Below are positions 10,425 through 21,769 of a DNA stretch of 64,000 nucleotides, piece by piece. The DNA is taken from positions 31,434,001 to 31,498,000 of the forward strand of contig OZ231127.1 in assembly GCA_965153355.1 (NCBI GenBank). Direction: 5' to 3'. The position numbers and the translations under genes were made by a program. The notes under the pieces are model-generated. The model saw only the letters and a list, made by a program, of their open reading frames with translations, had not been told where the DNA came from and made no database searches. Position 1 is the first letter of the stretch, and each line of letters starts with the position of its first letter. This DNA comes from Flaccisagitta enflata. Taxonomy: Eukaryota > Chaetognatha > Sagittoidea > Aphragmophora.

Positions 10425-11330
10425 TGGCGGCTGTCGCCGTGAGGAAAAAAGTCGTAAGCATTGGTCACTTTTCACCATCTTCAGTCACTGAAATTTTGTT
10501 AGATCAAATCAAAAGCAATTGTATGTATTGACTGCACTGAAAATCAGAGAAAAATAGGACTGAGCCAAATGAGCTAGATGAGCTAAAATAATCAAAATGA
10601 TTCAACCAGACAACCAGCTTTGCTCTTTGACATGCTTTTTTGTATTTGCATGCTTAAATCAAAACATTAATTTATTTATCCTGTTTAAAAGCAGAGAAAA
10701 AGCACAAGCTAAATGAGCTAAATGAGCTAGAATACTTGAAAACGCCTTCACAGATGAGCAGCTCTGCTCACTGACATGTTTTTTTATTTGCTTGCTTAAA
10801 CAAGTTTAAAAATATTCATTCATTTATCATATTTGAAATCAGAAAGAACAGACTGAGCTAAGTTAGCTAAATGAGCTGAAATGCTAAAAAACGCCCTCAC
10901 AGATGAGCAGCTGTGCTCATAAACATGTTTTCTTGTATTTGCATGCTCAAACAAACATAAATACACTCTTTTATTGATCCTACACAAAATCGAAAAAAAT
11001 CAAAAAAAATTTCATTCGAATTTTTCATAAATAAATCTTTAAAAAATCATAGCGCGAAAAATATTTGTTGTAGAGCATTCTACTTGGCGCCAAATGAAAG
11101 AGAATTATCAAATTTACTTACCCTCTCAATTTCATTGGAGGCCCCAATCAGTCGGTGGAGATGCTCAACTTCCGCATAAGAAAATGAAAACCCTGTTTCT
11201 CTCGAATATGTCAAAAAGTCGAAGACTGACTTCGACTTTTTTCCCGATAAGTGTTTACATTTAGAGCCTCCATACCGGCCAGGATTCCCACTTGCAAAAT
11301 TCTTGAATAAAAAAAAAAATGGACCCATCC
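10425..11330. repeat. Partial third copy of the 26-kb / 31-kb segment
   Basis: It starts ACCAGTAATGGCGGCTGTCG, as at about 25973 and 30985. It runs through three units of about 147 bp, each holding a GAGCTAAATGAGCTA core, a GAGCAGCT element and a GACATGTTTTCTTGTATTTG-like block. It ends with the ATTTGTTGTAGAGCATTCTA block. No open frame is conserved among the three copies. Confidence 0.85.
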
Positions 11331-12965
11331 CAGATTTTTGCACAGGGGACCTAAAAAGGCTGTAGAACAAGATTCTGATGTTCATTTTGACCAAACTTTG
11401 AAAAGAAACTGTTTTGTAAAAAATATTTTCCTAAAAAAGATAAAATGAAATATTTTTTTTTTTACAGAAACATAAAGTACCAATAGTAATTGATATTTGA
11501 GTGAATCTAGAACAATTTTGAATAGGTCTATAAGGTTCAAAAATAGCATTAAAGTGCTCAAAAGTGGAGAAATGACCTAAAAATTAAAAAAATTGTCAAA
11601 GCTGATGTTATGGAACAGTTTCTAAGGGTAATATATGCTGTCAGTATGAGTTTCATCGATTTACTTAAAAACGTGATAAGCGAAAAACGCAAAACCGCAA
11701 TATGCAAATGAGATCTCATTAGCATATTGCCGTTTCGCGTTTTCGCTTATTGTGGCCATGTTTTTTTAAGTAAATCAATGAAATTAACAGTGACAGCATA
11801 TTTTACCCTAAGAAACTATTCCAAAACATCAGTTTTGACGATTTTTCAATTTTTAGGTCATTTCTCCACTTTTGAGCACTTTAATGCTATTTTTGAACCT
11901 CATAGATCTATTCAAAATTGTTCTTGATTCACTCAAATATCAATTACTATTGGTACTTTGTTTCTGTAAAAAAAAACTCAAAAATATTTTATTTTATACC
12001 ATTTTTTTAGGAAAAAAAGCTGTTTTTGGCACAAAAAACCGTTTCTTTTTTTTTTGGCTCATGATAGGCCAAAATACACCATCTTTAAATCGAATTGAGT
12101 TATTTTAAACCTTTATAAATCCTAAACTACTTAGCAAAAAGTCTTCAAATTTTTAGAGAATGTTGGCAACATACTACGGTTTTGTTATACAAAACCTTAT
12201 ATTAGAGTATAAGACAGTTGAGGATTGGCAAAACATCAAATAAAATTCACTTTTGAAGCAGCGACAATTCTTTCATATTTTCTTCCGCAAAGAAGCTTTT
12301 TTTATTTGCACGCTATTTCTAAAGTAAAAAAGCTATAGCCCCGGGGGAAGGTCTCAAATGGCAGACAATATATCATAAATTTCAATTTTGTCAAAAAATT
12401 TTAGAAAATTTGGATATTTCAAGAGGTTATGATCGATTTGAAAAAAAATTCTGTTGTCATGCAGACTTCAAATTCTGGAAAATTGATCAAAATCTTCATA
12501 AATGTAAAAAATGGTCAAAAATTTTGCCAAAACTAAAAAATATGATTTTTTTTTTTGATTGGAGAGCAGTCTCAGGGTTCCAGCTCAATGTATTTTGAAA
12601 TGGTAAGTTTATATTAACAACTTCTTTCAAAAAACCCCATGAAATAAGTGATTTTGCTCATAAAAATCCACTTTTTTCAATGATTTGCTGATCCTCACCT
12701 TCTCATGACCAAAAATTGAAGTTTTGCTTAACAAAACCGTAGTTCATTACCAACATTCTCTTAAAATTTGAAGACTTTTTGCCAAGTAGTTTAGGATTTA
12801 TAAAGGTTTAACATAACTCAATTCGATTTAAAGACGGTGTAAGTATCAGATTCTTGTTCTACATGCTTTTAAGGACCCACATGCAAAAATTTGTGATGGG
12901 TCCATTTTTTTTTCTCATAACCCTTAGAATTGAGATTTTCTCCAACGGGATTCCTGGCCGCATAC
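11271..12965. mobile_element. Large palindrome, right arm split by an insertion
   Basis: The sequence folds back around about 11717, where AACCGCAATATGCAAATGAG faces CTCATTAGCATATTGCCG. Matching arms run outwards for about 450 bp (for example ACCAATAGTAATTGATATTT against AAATATCAATTACTATTGGT). The right arm stops near 12065, is interrupted by a TA-flanked element, and resumes at about 12845-12965, where it still matches 11271-11390. It is a fold-back element or inverted duplication. Confidence 0.82.
12077..12839. mobile_element. TA-flanked inverted-repeat element (CACCRTC family)
   Basis: 763 bp bounded by TA at 12075-12076 and 12840-12841. The ends are CACCATCTTTAAATCGAATT and its inverted match AATTCGATTTAAAGACGGTG. 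Arms are about 120 bp. It sits in the right arm of the 11271-12965 palindrome, whose arm resumes after it, which confirms the insertion. The target and ends suggest a Tc1/mariner-type MITE. No transposase is present. Confidence 0.85.
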
Positions 12966-13223
12966 AAAGTTTCATGCAGGTCCGTTTGGCCGGTTAGCAT
13001 GCAAATAAATCTCATACATATGTTGAGTCCTTCCATTTAGAGACGCCATAAAAAACTTCTACCAAATTGGTTGAAAAATGGAGTTATGCATGTTTTGCAC
13101 TTTTGGGACGGTAGGCTGGTTGGGCTGGTTGGGGTGGTCGGATCACAAAAATTGGATAGGATGTAAAGCGCCTTACCCTAGTTCAACTTCCCACCAAATA
13201 TGAACCAAATTGGTCAAAGCATA

Positions 13224-13377
13224 ACAAGGCCGGATACACGGCCACCAGTTGCGGACAGGTGGGCAGGGGCGGAATTGCGCGTTTTCACACTTTTCGACTC
13301 GTGCTCACCGACGGACCAACCAACGGACCGACCAACGGACGGACAAAGGCTCTTATAGAGTTGCGTGTCCACAACTA
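13224..13377 (-). mobile_element. Tag-hairpin element, complete
   Basis: On the minus strand it starts TAGTTGTGGACACGCAACTC, carries a (GTCY)n tract, then GTCCGCAACTGGTGGCCGTG and the end CCGGCCTTGT. The inverted tag GTCCGCAACT is present near the 3' end. Confidence 0.85.
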
Positions 13378-13396
13378 AAAAAGTTATCCATTTTTC

Positions 13397-13486
13397 AAAA
13401 TGATCATGACAACAACGACAACGACGACAACGATGACAACAACGACAACAACAACGACAACAACGACGACAACGACACCCATCTGC
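13397..13486. repeat. ACAACG/ACGACA trinucleotide array
   Basis: Interrupted (AAC/GAC)n. It gives an artefact frame rich in N and D. Confidence 0.85.
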
Positions 13487-14676
13487 CTTGAATCATGGTC
13501 CGCTTCGGAATGATATTCCGTCGCGGACAAAAAATGAATTCTGACTGTTACAGTTAGGTAGTTATCTGCCTCATCCTTTAGATTTGCCTTCCTAACTTAC
13601 CGCTTTTTATTTGCCGAAGAGAATCTACCAGAGATGTTTTGAAGATTACCGTTAAGTTTTTAGATTCTTTAGTTCAGTTACAAACGGAAAGGATGACTAG
13701 AAAAAATTAACACTAAGACAAAAAATCGACTTTTTGTTTTTTCTCATTGTTTAAGCCTTACATACTTCAAAACGGTTTATATAGAAAAGTCACAGAATAG
13801 ACAACCTCATCGTATTGCAAGATGGAAACCGTTACGCTTTGGTTTCTGAAAAAAAAGTAAAACCATTTGTACTTGAAAGAAAAATAGGCAAACAAAGATA
13901 CAACGAGCTCCGCTGGTTATATTAAAATTAATTGTCACTTCCACATTCTTATTTGTTTAGACGAAGTTAAAGCTTCTTCTACGCAGAGGGCCTCGTTGTA
14001 TATTAACCAAGGCATTCAATACTTTCAAGGTGCTAACAAATGAGCATATTTAACCAAAAGATATGGCGAGATTCTAAGCCCAAAATTAAAGTTTTGCGCC
14101 GGTAGTACAAATAAATGCATGAAAAAAAAAGTGCAGGACGAGAGCAATTCAAATTAAATCATACTAAAATATGTTAGTTACGTAAAAGGAGAGAAATTAA
14201 GGCATTGTTGTGTTCTCTTGATTTCTTCTTTTGACAAGCTTGTTTGCCACAAGTTAAGCACAGAGAGCGACGCAATGTTATCAATTAAACTTCAAGTAAA
14301 TAATCGACAATTTCTGTAAGAGAAAAGCAAGTGATCATTGGACAATGCACTGCCTAATTCGGCCAAAGTGGAGAACTCCTCATTGTGGTTGTGCACTTGT
14401 TTTTTTTCACGAATTCATAACTGCAACCTTACCCATAACCCTACCCCTAGCCCCACCCTTGACCCTAACATAACCTCTGACCCTACCCCTAACCCAAAAC
14501 CCACCCCTATCCGGCTAACCCTAACACAACCTTTAACCATATGGTAAACCCAGCCAAAACCCCCGGGCGCGAAAGTATTGTTCAGCCGAAAAACAAAATA
14601 CCAATTTGCCTTTCTCCTCCTAGACCCATAATTCACCCATTTGCATAATTCCGCCAAAATCGATTCGTTTTCTTAC
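13487..14676. other. Unassigned DNA with telomere-like tract, probable EF-hand intron or 3' region
   Basis: The degenerate CCCTAACC tract at 14430-14540 is imperfect and not a chromosome end. The last part of the EF-hand gene (end of the fourth EF-hand and stop codon) should lie here on the minus strand, but I could not find a convincing exon. Confidence 0.45.
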
Positions 14677-14742
14677 CATCGATGCTAAGCGTTCCGCTGC
14701 CGTCGTCGTCGGCGTTAGCCATGGCGTCATCTGCTTGCCCTT
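14677..14742 (-). CDS. EF-hand protein, exon encoding the start of a fourth EF-hand
   Basis: In one minus-strand frame this 66-bp stretch reads QADDAMANADDDGSGTLSID, an EF-hand entering helix and loop with D-D-D-G-S-G-T-L-S. It is followed at once by a good donor, GTAAGA. The likely acceptor is CCCAG before 14742. With that acceptor the EF-hand frame needs two bases from the previous exon, while the exon at 15057-15213 ends in phase 0. So either an unseen short exon lies between, or another splice site is used, or the gene is damaged. The next exon, with the rest of the hand and the stop, was not found. Confidence 0.6.
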
Positions 14743-15056
14743 CTGGGAATCCCAACTAAGTGAGGGCAAATAAAAGAGAGCAAATATTTGCATCAGCCGT
14801 GTGTAAGTGGTCCAATGTGGTACTGCTACAGAACGGTTTTTAGTATATGGGCAGTGACGGACTAACCCATGGACATTTGACCAATGAATCGGCCGACAGA
14901 TACAGTCCCTGATGGACCAAGTCGCCTCAGCAACAGGGCAAATAAAGCATCACCATGCTTCATGGTTGTCTTTTATAGCATGATCACAATGATCTGTAAA
15001 TAATTTGGTTTTCGTACAAAACGCCCCCTCAACTTATCTTCTCTTCTCTTGTTTAC

Positions 15057-15213
15057 CTGGGTAAAGACGGCTGCCAATTCGTCTCTGGAGAGTTTCCCGC
15101 TGCCATCTGCGTCGGCGGCTTTGAGGAACATTCGGGCTTGTTCCAGCATCGAGCCGTAAACAAAGTCATAATATTCGTCTTTGTCCATTTCACCGTCATG
15201 ATCAGCGTCGAAC
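15057..15213 (-). CDS. EF-hand protein, exon with EF-hands 2 and 3
   Basis: 157 bp between acceptor CGTTCAG and donor GTAAAC. After the shared codon the exon reads FDADHDGEMDKDEYYDFVYG, then LKAADADGSGKLSRDELAAV. That is two EF-hands with loops DADHDGEMDKDE and DADGSGKLSRDE. Both loops keep acidic or polar residues at positions 1, 3, 5 and 9, Gly at 6 and Glu at 12, so both should bind calcium. The phase-2 start joins exactly to the exon at 15484-15650 (AALNK then FDADHDG). Together they form a calmodulin-like calcium sensor, probably cytosolic because no signal peptide or membrane segment is seen. Confidence 0.85.
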
Positions 15214-15381
15214 CTGAACGTAACAAATCATACGAATTAAGATACGCTTTATGATGGCTGTCTTGGCTTAATTTGCCCACGTCACCTTGAGTGCCCATAT
15301 GACCTTGAGCTAGCCAACCACGCGTGTTTGTGTTATCTAAATTTGTCTTAGGTCTTTTACCTGTAAACGACTTTGAATGTC

Positions 15382-15387
<6 letters not shown>

Positions 15388-15462
<75 letters not shown>
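15388..15462. repeat. (CT)n microsatellite in EF-hand intron
   Basis: Pure CT for about 75 bp. On the gene strand it is (GA)n starting about 20 bp after the donor of the first EF-hand exon, as in the paralogue at 41-88. Confidence 0.95.
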
Positions 15463-15463
<1 letters not shown>

Positions 15464-15483
15464 TCATCCTCTGTTTCACAAAC

Positions 15484-15650
15484 TTGTTCAACGCGGCAGC
15501 GATAGCATCCTCGCTGATTTCGGCTCCGCCCAAGATGGCTTTCAGTTCCGCTTTGTCGATCGACCCTTTGCCATCAGCATCGATGGCGTCAAACGCTTCT
15601 CCGTACTGCGCTTGCTGCTCAGCAGACAATTTTCCCTTGCCGCTTCCCTT
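15484..15650 (-). CDS. EF-hand protein, exon with EF-hand 1
   Basis: This 167-bp minus-strand exon opens KGSGKGKLSAEQQAQYGEAF. It encodes the loop DADGKGSIDKAE with all usual calcium ligands (D1, D3, G6, S8, D9, E12) and ends AALNK. The acceptor is CAACAG above 15650. The donor chosen is GTTTGT at plus 15478-15483, because only this joins in frame to the next exon. The frame appears to start at a TTG only because it is an internal exon; the true initiator must lie in an upstream exon, which I could not locate. Its twin at 98-264 has the same length and splice signals. The product is a calmodulin- or troponin-C-like sensor; the exact family is not resolved. Confidence 0.85.
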
Positions 15651-15676
15651 CTGTTGACGTGGCGGTGAATTTGAAA

Positions 15677-16079
15677 GAAGGGGAAGAAGAAGAAGAAGAA
15701 GAAGAAGAAGAAGAAGAAGAAGAAGAAGAAGAAGAAGAAGAAGAGGAGAAGAAGAAGAAGATGAAGAAGAAGACGATGAAAAAGATGCAGATGTAGAGGA
15801 TGAAGAAGAAGAAGAAGAGACGCAAGAGGCAAAGAAGAGGATGAGAGTCGAAGAAGAGAAGAAGAAGAAGAAGATGGAGTTGAAGAAGAAGAAGAAGAAG
15901 AAGAAGAAGAAGAAGAAGAAGAAGAAGAAGAAGAAGAAGAAAAAGGAGAAGAAGAAGAAGAAGAAGACGAAGAAGAAGAAGAGGAAGAAGGGAAAGGAGA
16001 AGAAGGAGAAGAAGGAGAAGAAGAAGAAGAAGAAGAAGAAGAAGAAGAAGAAGAAGAAGAGGATGGAGTTGAAGATTTA

Positions 16080-16126
<47 letters not shown>

Positions 16127-16300
16127 AGAAGAAGAAGAAGAAGAAGAAGAAGAAGAAGGAGTTGAAGATTTAGAAGAAGAAGAAGGGGAAGAAGAAGAAG
16201 AAGAAGAAGAAGAAGAAGGAAGAAAAATGAAGGAAAAGAGAAAGAATAAAACGGTGGTCAAGAAAAAGAAAAAGAAAAAGTAGGAGGAAAAAAGAGGAAA
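15677..16300. repeat. Very long (AAG)n purine tract
   Basis: About 620 bp of AAG with GGAG and GATG interruptions. On the EF-hand strand it is a (CTT)n pyrimidine tract ending about 25 bp before the acceptor of the exon at 15650. Poly-K, poly-S and poly-L frames across it are artefacts. Confidence 0.95.
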
Positions 16301-16697
16301 AAAGGTGAAGAGGAGCAAGGAAAAAGTAGGAAGCATAATAATCATTATAAAATTCATATAATGGGAATTATTTTAACTTGAGTAATTAGCGTTGAGAAAT
16401 TTCAGTGACTTTGGAAGGATCTCTTTATAATTCGAGCGTGAATGTTGATTATATCAAGCAGAGTTTATAGAGCCTTTTATACGATGAAGTCACACATGAC
16501 GTAAATGATAATGACCTCAGTTTAGGCCGCATCTTATTTACTCCTCTTGATTTTTATGTAAGGGAATATACGATTATACATCCCTATATGGACAGTACCT
16601 AGCCCTGCCACATACAACAAGTACTCAAAACATAGTTCATATACATTATACAAGTAAATACAACAAGTACCTATTCAAAAACTCAGTTGAGAAGACA
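16301..16697. other. Unassigned AT-rich DNA
   Basis: No exon or element was recognised. An upstream EF-hand exon could be hidden here but has no visible signature. Confidence 0.4.
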
Positions 16698-16894
16698 ACA
16701 AGGCCGGATACACGGCTACCGAAGTCGCGTGCGGGTGGGCAGGGGCCATATTTGAGGTCACCAGATCATTTGGGCAGGGACAGTGAGGTCCAAGAAATAA
16801 AATCATAAAAAAAGTAAAGTGTGACCAACCGACCGACCGACCAACCGACCGACCGACGGACAAAGCGGGTTGTAGAGTCGCGTGCACGCGACTA
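16698..16894 (-). mobile_element. Tag-hairpin element, complete
   Basis: On the minus strand: TAGTCGCGTGCACGCGACTC, ACAACCCGCTTTGTCC, (GTCGGT)n, a block TTTGGACCTCACTGTCCCTG, GCACGCGACT, then GTGTATCCGGCCTTGT. Its 197-bp length matches the copies at 27819-28018 and 46319-46514. Confidence 0.9.
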
Positions 16895-16932
16895 AAAACA
16901 CGGCAGGTTATGTTGTGTCAATTGAACTACAC

Positions 16933-17536
16933 GCACTGCCCTCTCACAGCAAGATCCGGAGAAAAGTAACATTACTGTAGGTTTTTTCATTGTTTTGTAT
17001 AGAATCTGAGCTCTATTTACTGGAACAAATAAAGATAAAATCTTGTCATTTTCATAAAAATTGATGGTTTGTACCCTTTTTTTCAATGTAGATTCTACTG
17101 GGTATTTTGAAAATCTTTTTTGACAGCATATTTGAATTCCTGGTGAAATTTCCATTCATTTGATAGGTCGCACTATATAATTTTATCCAAAAATGCAATT
17201 TCCCATTTTTAAGCCACCGTTACAATTTTGCAACGGTGGCTTAAAAACTGAAAATCTTATTTCCATGTAAAAGTATATGTTGCGACCTATCAAATGAAAG
17301 GAAATTTCAACAGGAATACAAATTTGCTGACAAAAAGTATTTCTGAAATACCCAGTTGAATCTACAGAAAAAAGAGGGCTTAAAACCACCAATTTTTATG
17401 AAAATCTCCAAAAGCGCTCTTGACAAGATTTTATCTTCATTAGTTCCAGTAAATAGAGCTCAGATTCTATACAAAACAATGAAAAACCCTACAGCCATGT
17501 TACTTTTCACCTGATCTTGCTATGAGAGGGCAGTGC
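16933..17536. mobile_element. Fold-back element of about 600 bp
   Basis: The ends GCACTGCCCTCTCACAGCAA and TTGCTATGAGAGGGCAGTGC are inverted. Arms of nearly 300 bp match almost to the centre near 17225 (CACCGTTACAATTTTGCAACGGTG). No coding capacity. No clear target duplication was seen. Confidence 0.85.
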
Positions 17537-17837
17537 ACGATATATTTTGTGCACATGAATTTCTAAATGTGTGGATGAATATCCTTGACATGAATAGCAA
17601 AGGCAGTATGTTGGGTAGATAGGTGACAATGGCACATCCATGTAATGAATGAAAGAGGATGTTTTGTTAGTATACATGCAACTACGTTTATTCTACGTCA
17701 GACATTCATTACCTTCTGAAATTCGCAAAATAAAACCAAAATGAATAATAAGCAACAAAATGGAACGGTTAGAAAGGTTATCGGGTATCACAAAAGGGAA
17801 TCAACATAAATGCAAACAAGGTGAAATTCATGCTTTC

Positions 17838-17839
<2 letters not shown>

Positions 17840-17875
<36 letters not shown>
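17840..17875. repeat. (CT)n microsatellite
   Basis: About 18 CT units. Confidence 0.95.
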
Positions 17876-17877
<2 letters not shown>

Positions 17878-18057
17878 TATCTGACTTTGCAGAAGCGGGA
17901 TCGGTCGTTTTGATCCCGCTTTAGCTTTAATAATTGATTTTTTTTCTACATTCACTCTCACTTTGTTACTTTATTAATACTCTTGCCAAGAATTAGTAAC
18001 TCATTCAATTTCGAGGATAAAAGGGCAAGAAAGAAAAAAAAATGGAAGCAATCGTGA

Positions 18058-18159
<102 letters not shown>

Positions 18160-18394
18160 ACTTAAATTTCTGGCCATTGTCCATAGAAAAAAAATCAATC
18201 AACGATTGATAGTTTGAGAAGCGCATGGAACTGGACAGATAGACCGACAATCAAATAGCCACAAAGAAAAACAAGAAAGAAAGGCTTTTTCTCACTTCTG
18301 TGTCACATCGACATAGCTTGCTCATTCCCAAAAAGGAGGAAGAATAACAGAGCGAATTCTAGCTTAGTCGAGAGTAAAGTGGGTTGGCAGCAGC

Positions 18395-18398
<4 letters not shown>

Positions 18399-18480
<82 letters not shown>
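18399..18480. repeat. (GA)n microsatellite
   Basis: About 40 GA units, followed by degenerate GACAGA/GACCGA runs to 18640. Confidence 0.95.
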
Positions 18481-18481
<1 letters not shown>

Positions 18482-18484
<3 letters not shown>

Positions 18485-20337
18485 GAGACAGAAATAGACT
18501 GATTTAGACAGAGAGAACGACAGACGTATAGACAGACGCTGAAACGGAGAGAGACAGACAACCAGGAACGTGGAAATAGAGCCAGAGCCATGTAAATCGA
18601 CAGACCGACGGTCGGGCAGACAGACAGACAGACAGATTTACCAAGTTGGTCTTACAGACATTTAGATGAAATGGAAATGAAATATAGGAAAGAAGATAGA
18701 ATAGAAAGAGAGTGAGAGGTCTGGCAGTGGCAAGCCTCTCTTCCTTTCTCTCTTTACTTTTTTCAAACATTTTTTGCGCGCCTTAAAAGGTTTTTTTTAA
18801 ACCCTTGTTTGGCTTTTAATGCAGATGAGTCAAATTTACTCAATTTCTGCTCCTCTTAACATTTTTCGTCATCTTCGTCATAACTTTAAGAGTTAGTTTT
18901 CCTTCATTAATCGTTTAGGCTCAGTTTTTCTTGTCCATTTCTAAAAAAAAAAACGTCATTCTTATTCTATTCAAATTCCGACTGTCTTGATAGCACAAAT
19001 ACCCAACCCCGCCCTTGTAAGGCCAAGGCTCGCCTTTGGGATCGAAGCTTCTCAACTTTCTTTTTACATATCCTCCCTTAAAAAGTAATTAGATTTCTTT
19101 TCAAACAGATGAAAATAGTTGGGAGCAGCGGAGATAAAAGTCAATTTAATGATGCGGTTCAACCTTACACTTAACGCACCGACATTATAGCAGACAATCA
19201 ATTCAAAGAAAGAAAGAAAAAATAACAAAAGCAAAACAAATCCACGTAGGCCATTCCATTACTCTTAAACCTAAATAACAAATAAGAGCAATTTAAAGCC
19301 AAAAATCCTAATCTTTAAACGCCGTTAGTAAACATATCATAGTCGATTTGGCAATTATCCAGTATCCACTAGAGATGGATGAATGATAACCAAATTTTCT
19401 GGAAGCGCGAAATGATCATTTTCTGCAATTCTGTGGCATGCGTCAGACTTCAGACAGTTCAGATGAGTGAATTTGGATGAAAGTATTTTATGTAGTAGTA
19501 GTAAAGTAGTAAAAAAGTAGTAGTAGTATTTTATGTAGTGATTAATCAGAATAGTCAGAATCAAGTTTTAAACTTTTATATGCAAGTTAATGCGTGTTAT
19601 GCTGTTAGGAAATGAGGAAGCAAGTTCTCTTGTTGTTTACAGAAATGATAATAAGAGGGCATTTTCCATTACCAGAGGGTTTGGATGACCTTTAGGTCGG
19701 AAAAAGACATTGCAGAGGCACGCATAGTGGTATTTTCAAAATACCGATGGGTGTCTGGCTATAGTACAATAGAGTAAAAATAAGGTGAAGGATAACAAAG
19801 CTATTCCCTGTCCTAAACACTCTCTAAACCTCCTACGAAATTCTTCTTTAAGTCTCAACTTTTTCATCAACTTTAGGTTTTTTTTTCAAATCTGCTTTTA
19901 CAGCTTCAGAACCGGTTTTTTTTCTTCGTTTTTTTTCATAACTAATCTACTGCTAATCCCGTGTAGATTAAATTAATAATTGGTATGGCCTTATAGGGCT
20001 TTGACACCGACTTAAAAAACAGGAGCAAGTCGGGTAACTTTAGTGCAAGCCTTTTTTGAAACCAGATTTGGTCGTGAGCTCCTTCATTTCAGCATTTGGA
20101 AAAGACATGCAAAACCTTCCTACATCGTCCCTCGACTCGATGATCCAATACTTTTTGTGAGTTCATATCCTTTTCTTACTCAAAGTTATTGATATTGAGG
20201 CAAATCTTCATTTGGATTCTAGTGATATAAACAAAGATCTAGACGGAGATTTACCTCAGCCGCATGTTATTGAGAAAATGACGGATAATGTAGTTACAAA
20301 TTACCGAAACACTATCACGCTTTTCAATTCAATATAA
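18482..20337. other. Unassigned DNA
   Basis: Degenerate GACAGACAGACC runs lie at 18490-18640 and a GTAGTA run at 19490-19530. There is no recognisable exon, element or RNA. Confidence 0.45.
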
Positions 20338-20495
20338 ACAAGGCCGGATACACGGCCAATACCAGTCGCGGACGGGTGGGCAGGGGCGGAAATGCGTGTT
20401 TTCCCACTTTTCGACTCGATCACCACGGACCGACCGACCGACCAACCGACCAACGGACGGACAAAGCCTCTTATAGAGTCGCTAGTCCGCGACTA
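20338..20495 (-). mobile_element. Tag-hairpin element, complete
   Basis: On the minus strand: TAGTCGCGGACTAGCGACTC, a (GTCY)n tract, GTCCGCGACTGGTATTGGCC, then GTGTATCCGGCCTTGT. The GGAC tag variant is matched by GTCC near the 3' end. Confidence 0.88.
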
Positions 20496-21595
20496 AAAAT
20501 GACTGAGAAACACTCAAAGACGTTGAAACGGCGATTTATAGAATGATCATGTTCATTGACAGATGTTTTCTGCATGTGCCTTTAAATATTTTTTTTTCAT
20601 TTTTCTTTAAAACCATCGACAAGTTTTCACTTGAGGTTTTTTCCTCATTACTTATCAGTAAACATAAAACAGAGTATTTCCACGAAAGTAGTGGGAGTAC
20701 CGAGCAGATTTTAATTTTAACTCGGAGTTTAAGGACACTAGTTAAACATTCTTATCACATCTTCTTGAAGAGGACAAACTGAGGTGTGACGCTGTGGCGA
20801 AGACTGAATCACAGTCACAGACCTCGTGAAAAAAGAGCATTAAACACAAAGTATTAAAACAAAGCATTAACTCCTAGATACGAATTACAAGAATCAATAT
20901 GTAAATACTTGATAATACATTGAGTACCATTAACAAAAAAAAGTGTTCGAGTTTGCAGGACTATATGCAAGACGGCAAGTATATTGTAGCCCTTACAATC
21001 TCAGCGGGAAATAACGAAAAGCCCCAAACAATTCCGTTACGAGCAAATAATCTGCCCGCCCAATTTCTTTTTGTTGCTTATATTCCTTTTACTTTCTGAA
21101 AAAAATTTGTTCTTTTTTTTTCTTTTTTTTTCCTGCTTATTTATCTTTTATGTGTTTAAGGGAAAGTTTATTTGCCCGACGAGACCTGAAAGAAGGAATT
21201 TTCCCGATCCTGCGCTCGCTTTTAGCGTTGCAGTGACTAGTCACAGTCGTTCTGACCCTGAAGCTTGAGCTTTTCTTTTTTCTCTCTCTTCTTTTTTTCA
21301 TATGTGGGAAATCGATTGTTGAGGCAAATAAGAAGGAACCAAAGCGACCAATGAATGAAAGAAAAAAAGGACAAAAGAAGACAAAAGGAAAGAAAGTAAA
21401 AAAACCAAAGGTGTAGTCGCCTAGGCTCGTACATATACCTTATGGATAGCCGTTGCAAAAATAAAATTGAATAGGTAATACTTTTACTTCATGGATACCA
21501 AAAACGAACTCAATTTGTCCCAGTTCTATTTTGTTTTAAGCTGCCCGATGAAATAAATCTTTCATTGCGGTAGTGAAAACCGGAATTCAAATATA
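20496..21595. other. Unassigned DNA
   Basis: AT-rich sequence with short frames and no motif I can support. Confidence 0.45.
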
Positions 21596-21769
21596 ACAAG
21601 GCCGGATACACAGTTACCCTAGTCGCGTGCGGATGGGCAGTAGCAGTGATAGAAAAGGTCACTCGGGCATTTGGGCAAGTGTAGTGAGCTCAAAACACTA
21701 AAAAACGCCGATAAAGTAAGAACCGACGGACGGAAAAAGCGGGGTGTAGAGTCGCGTAGCACGCGACTA
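21596..21769 (-). mobile_element. Tag-hairpin element, complete
   Basis: On the minus strand: TAGTCGCGTGCTACGCGACT, ACACCCCGCTTTTTCCG, a short GTCGGT run, a body, GCACGCGACTAGGGTAACTG, then TGTATCCGGCCTTGT. It is flanked by TA on the left. Confidence 0.88.

Noticed and set aside
13224-13377. TA target-site duplication for the tag-hairpin family
   Set aside because: Several sites fit TA, but 35750-37130 and 33965-34309 have no TA on the right while still fitting T/T insertion. The element's own second base makes a false TA at every left end.
13224-13377. SINE or tRNA-derived origin for the tag-hairpin family
   Set aside because: I see no A/B box promoter pair, no tRNA-like part and no poly-A tail, and there is no target duplication as expected for LINE-driven insertion.
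14430-14540. Telomeric repeat or chromosome end (also 8690-8800)
   Set aside because: The CCCTAAC-like units are degenerate and interrupted, and unique sequence continues on both sides. At most they are interstitial telomere-like tracts.
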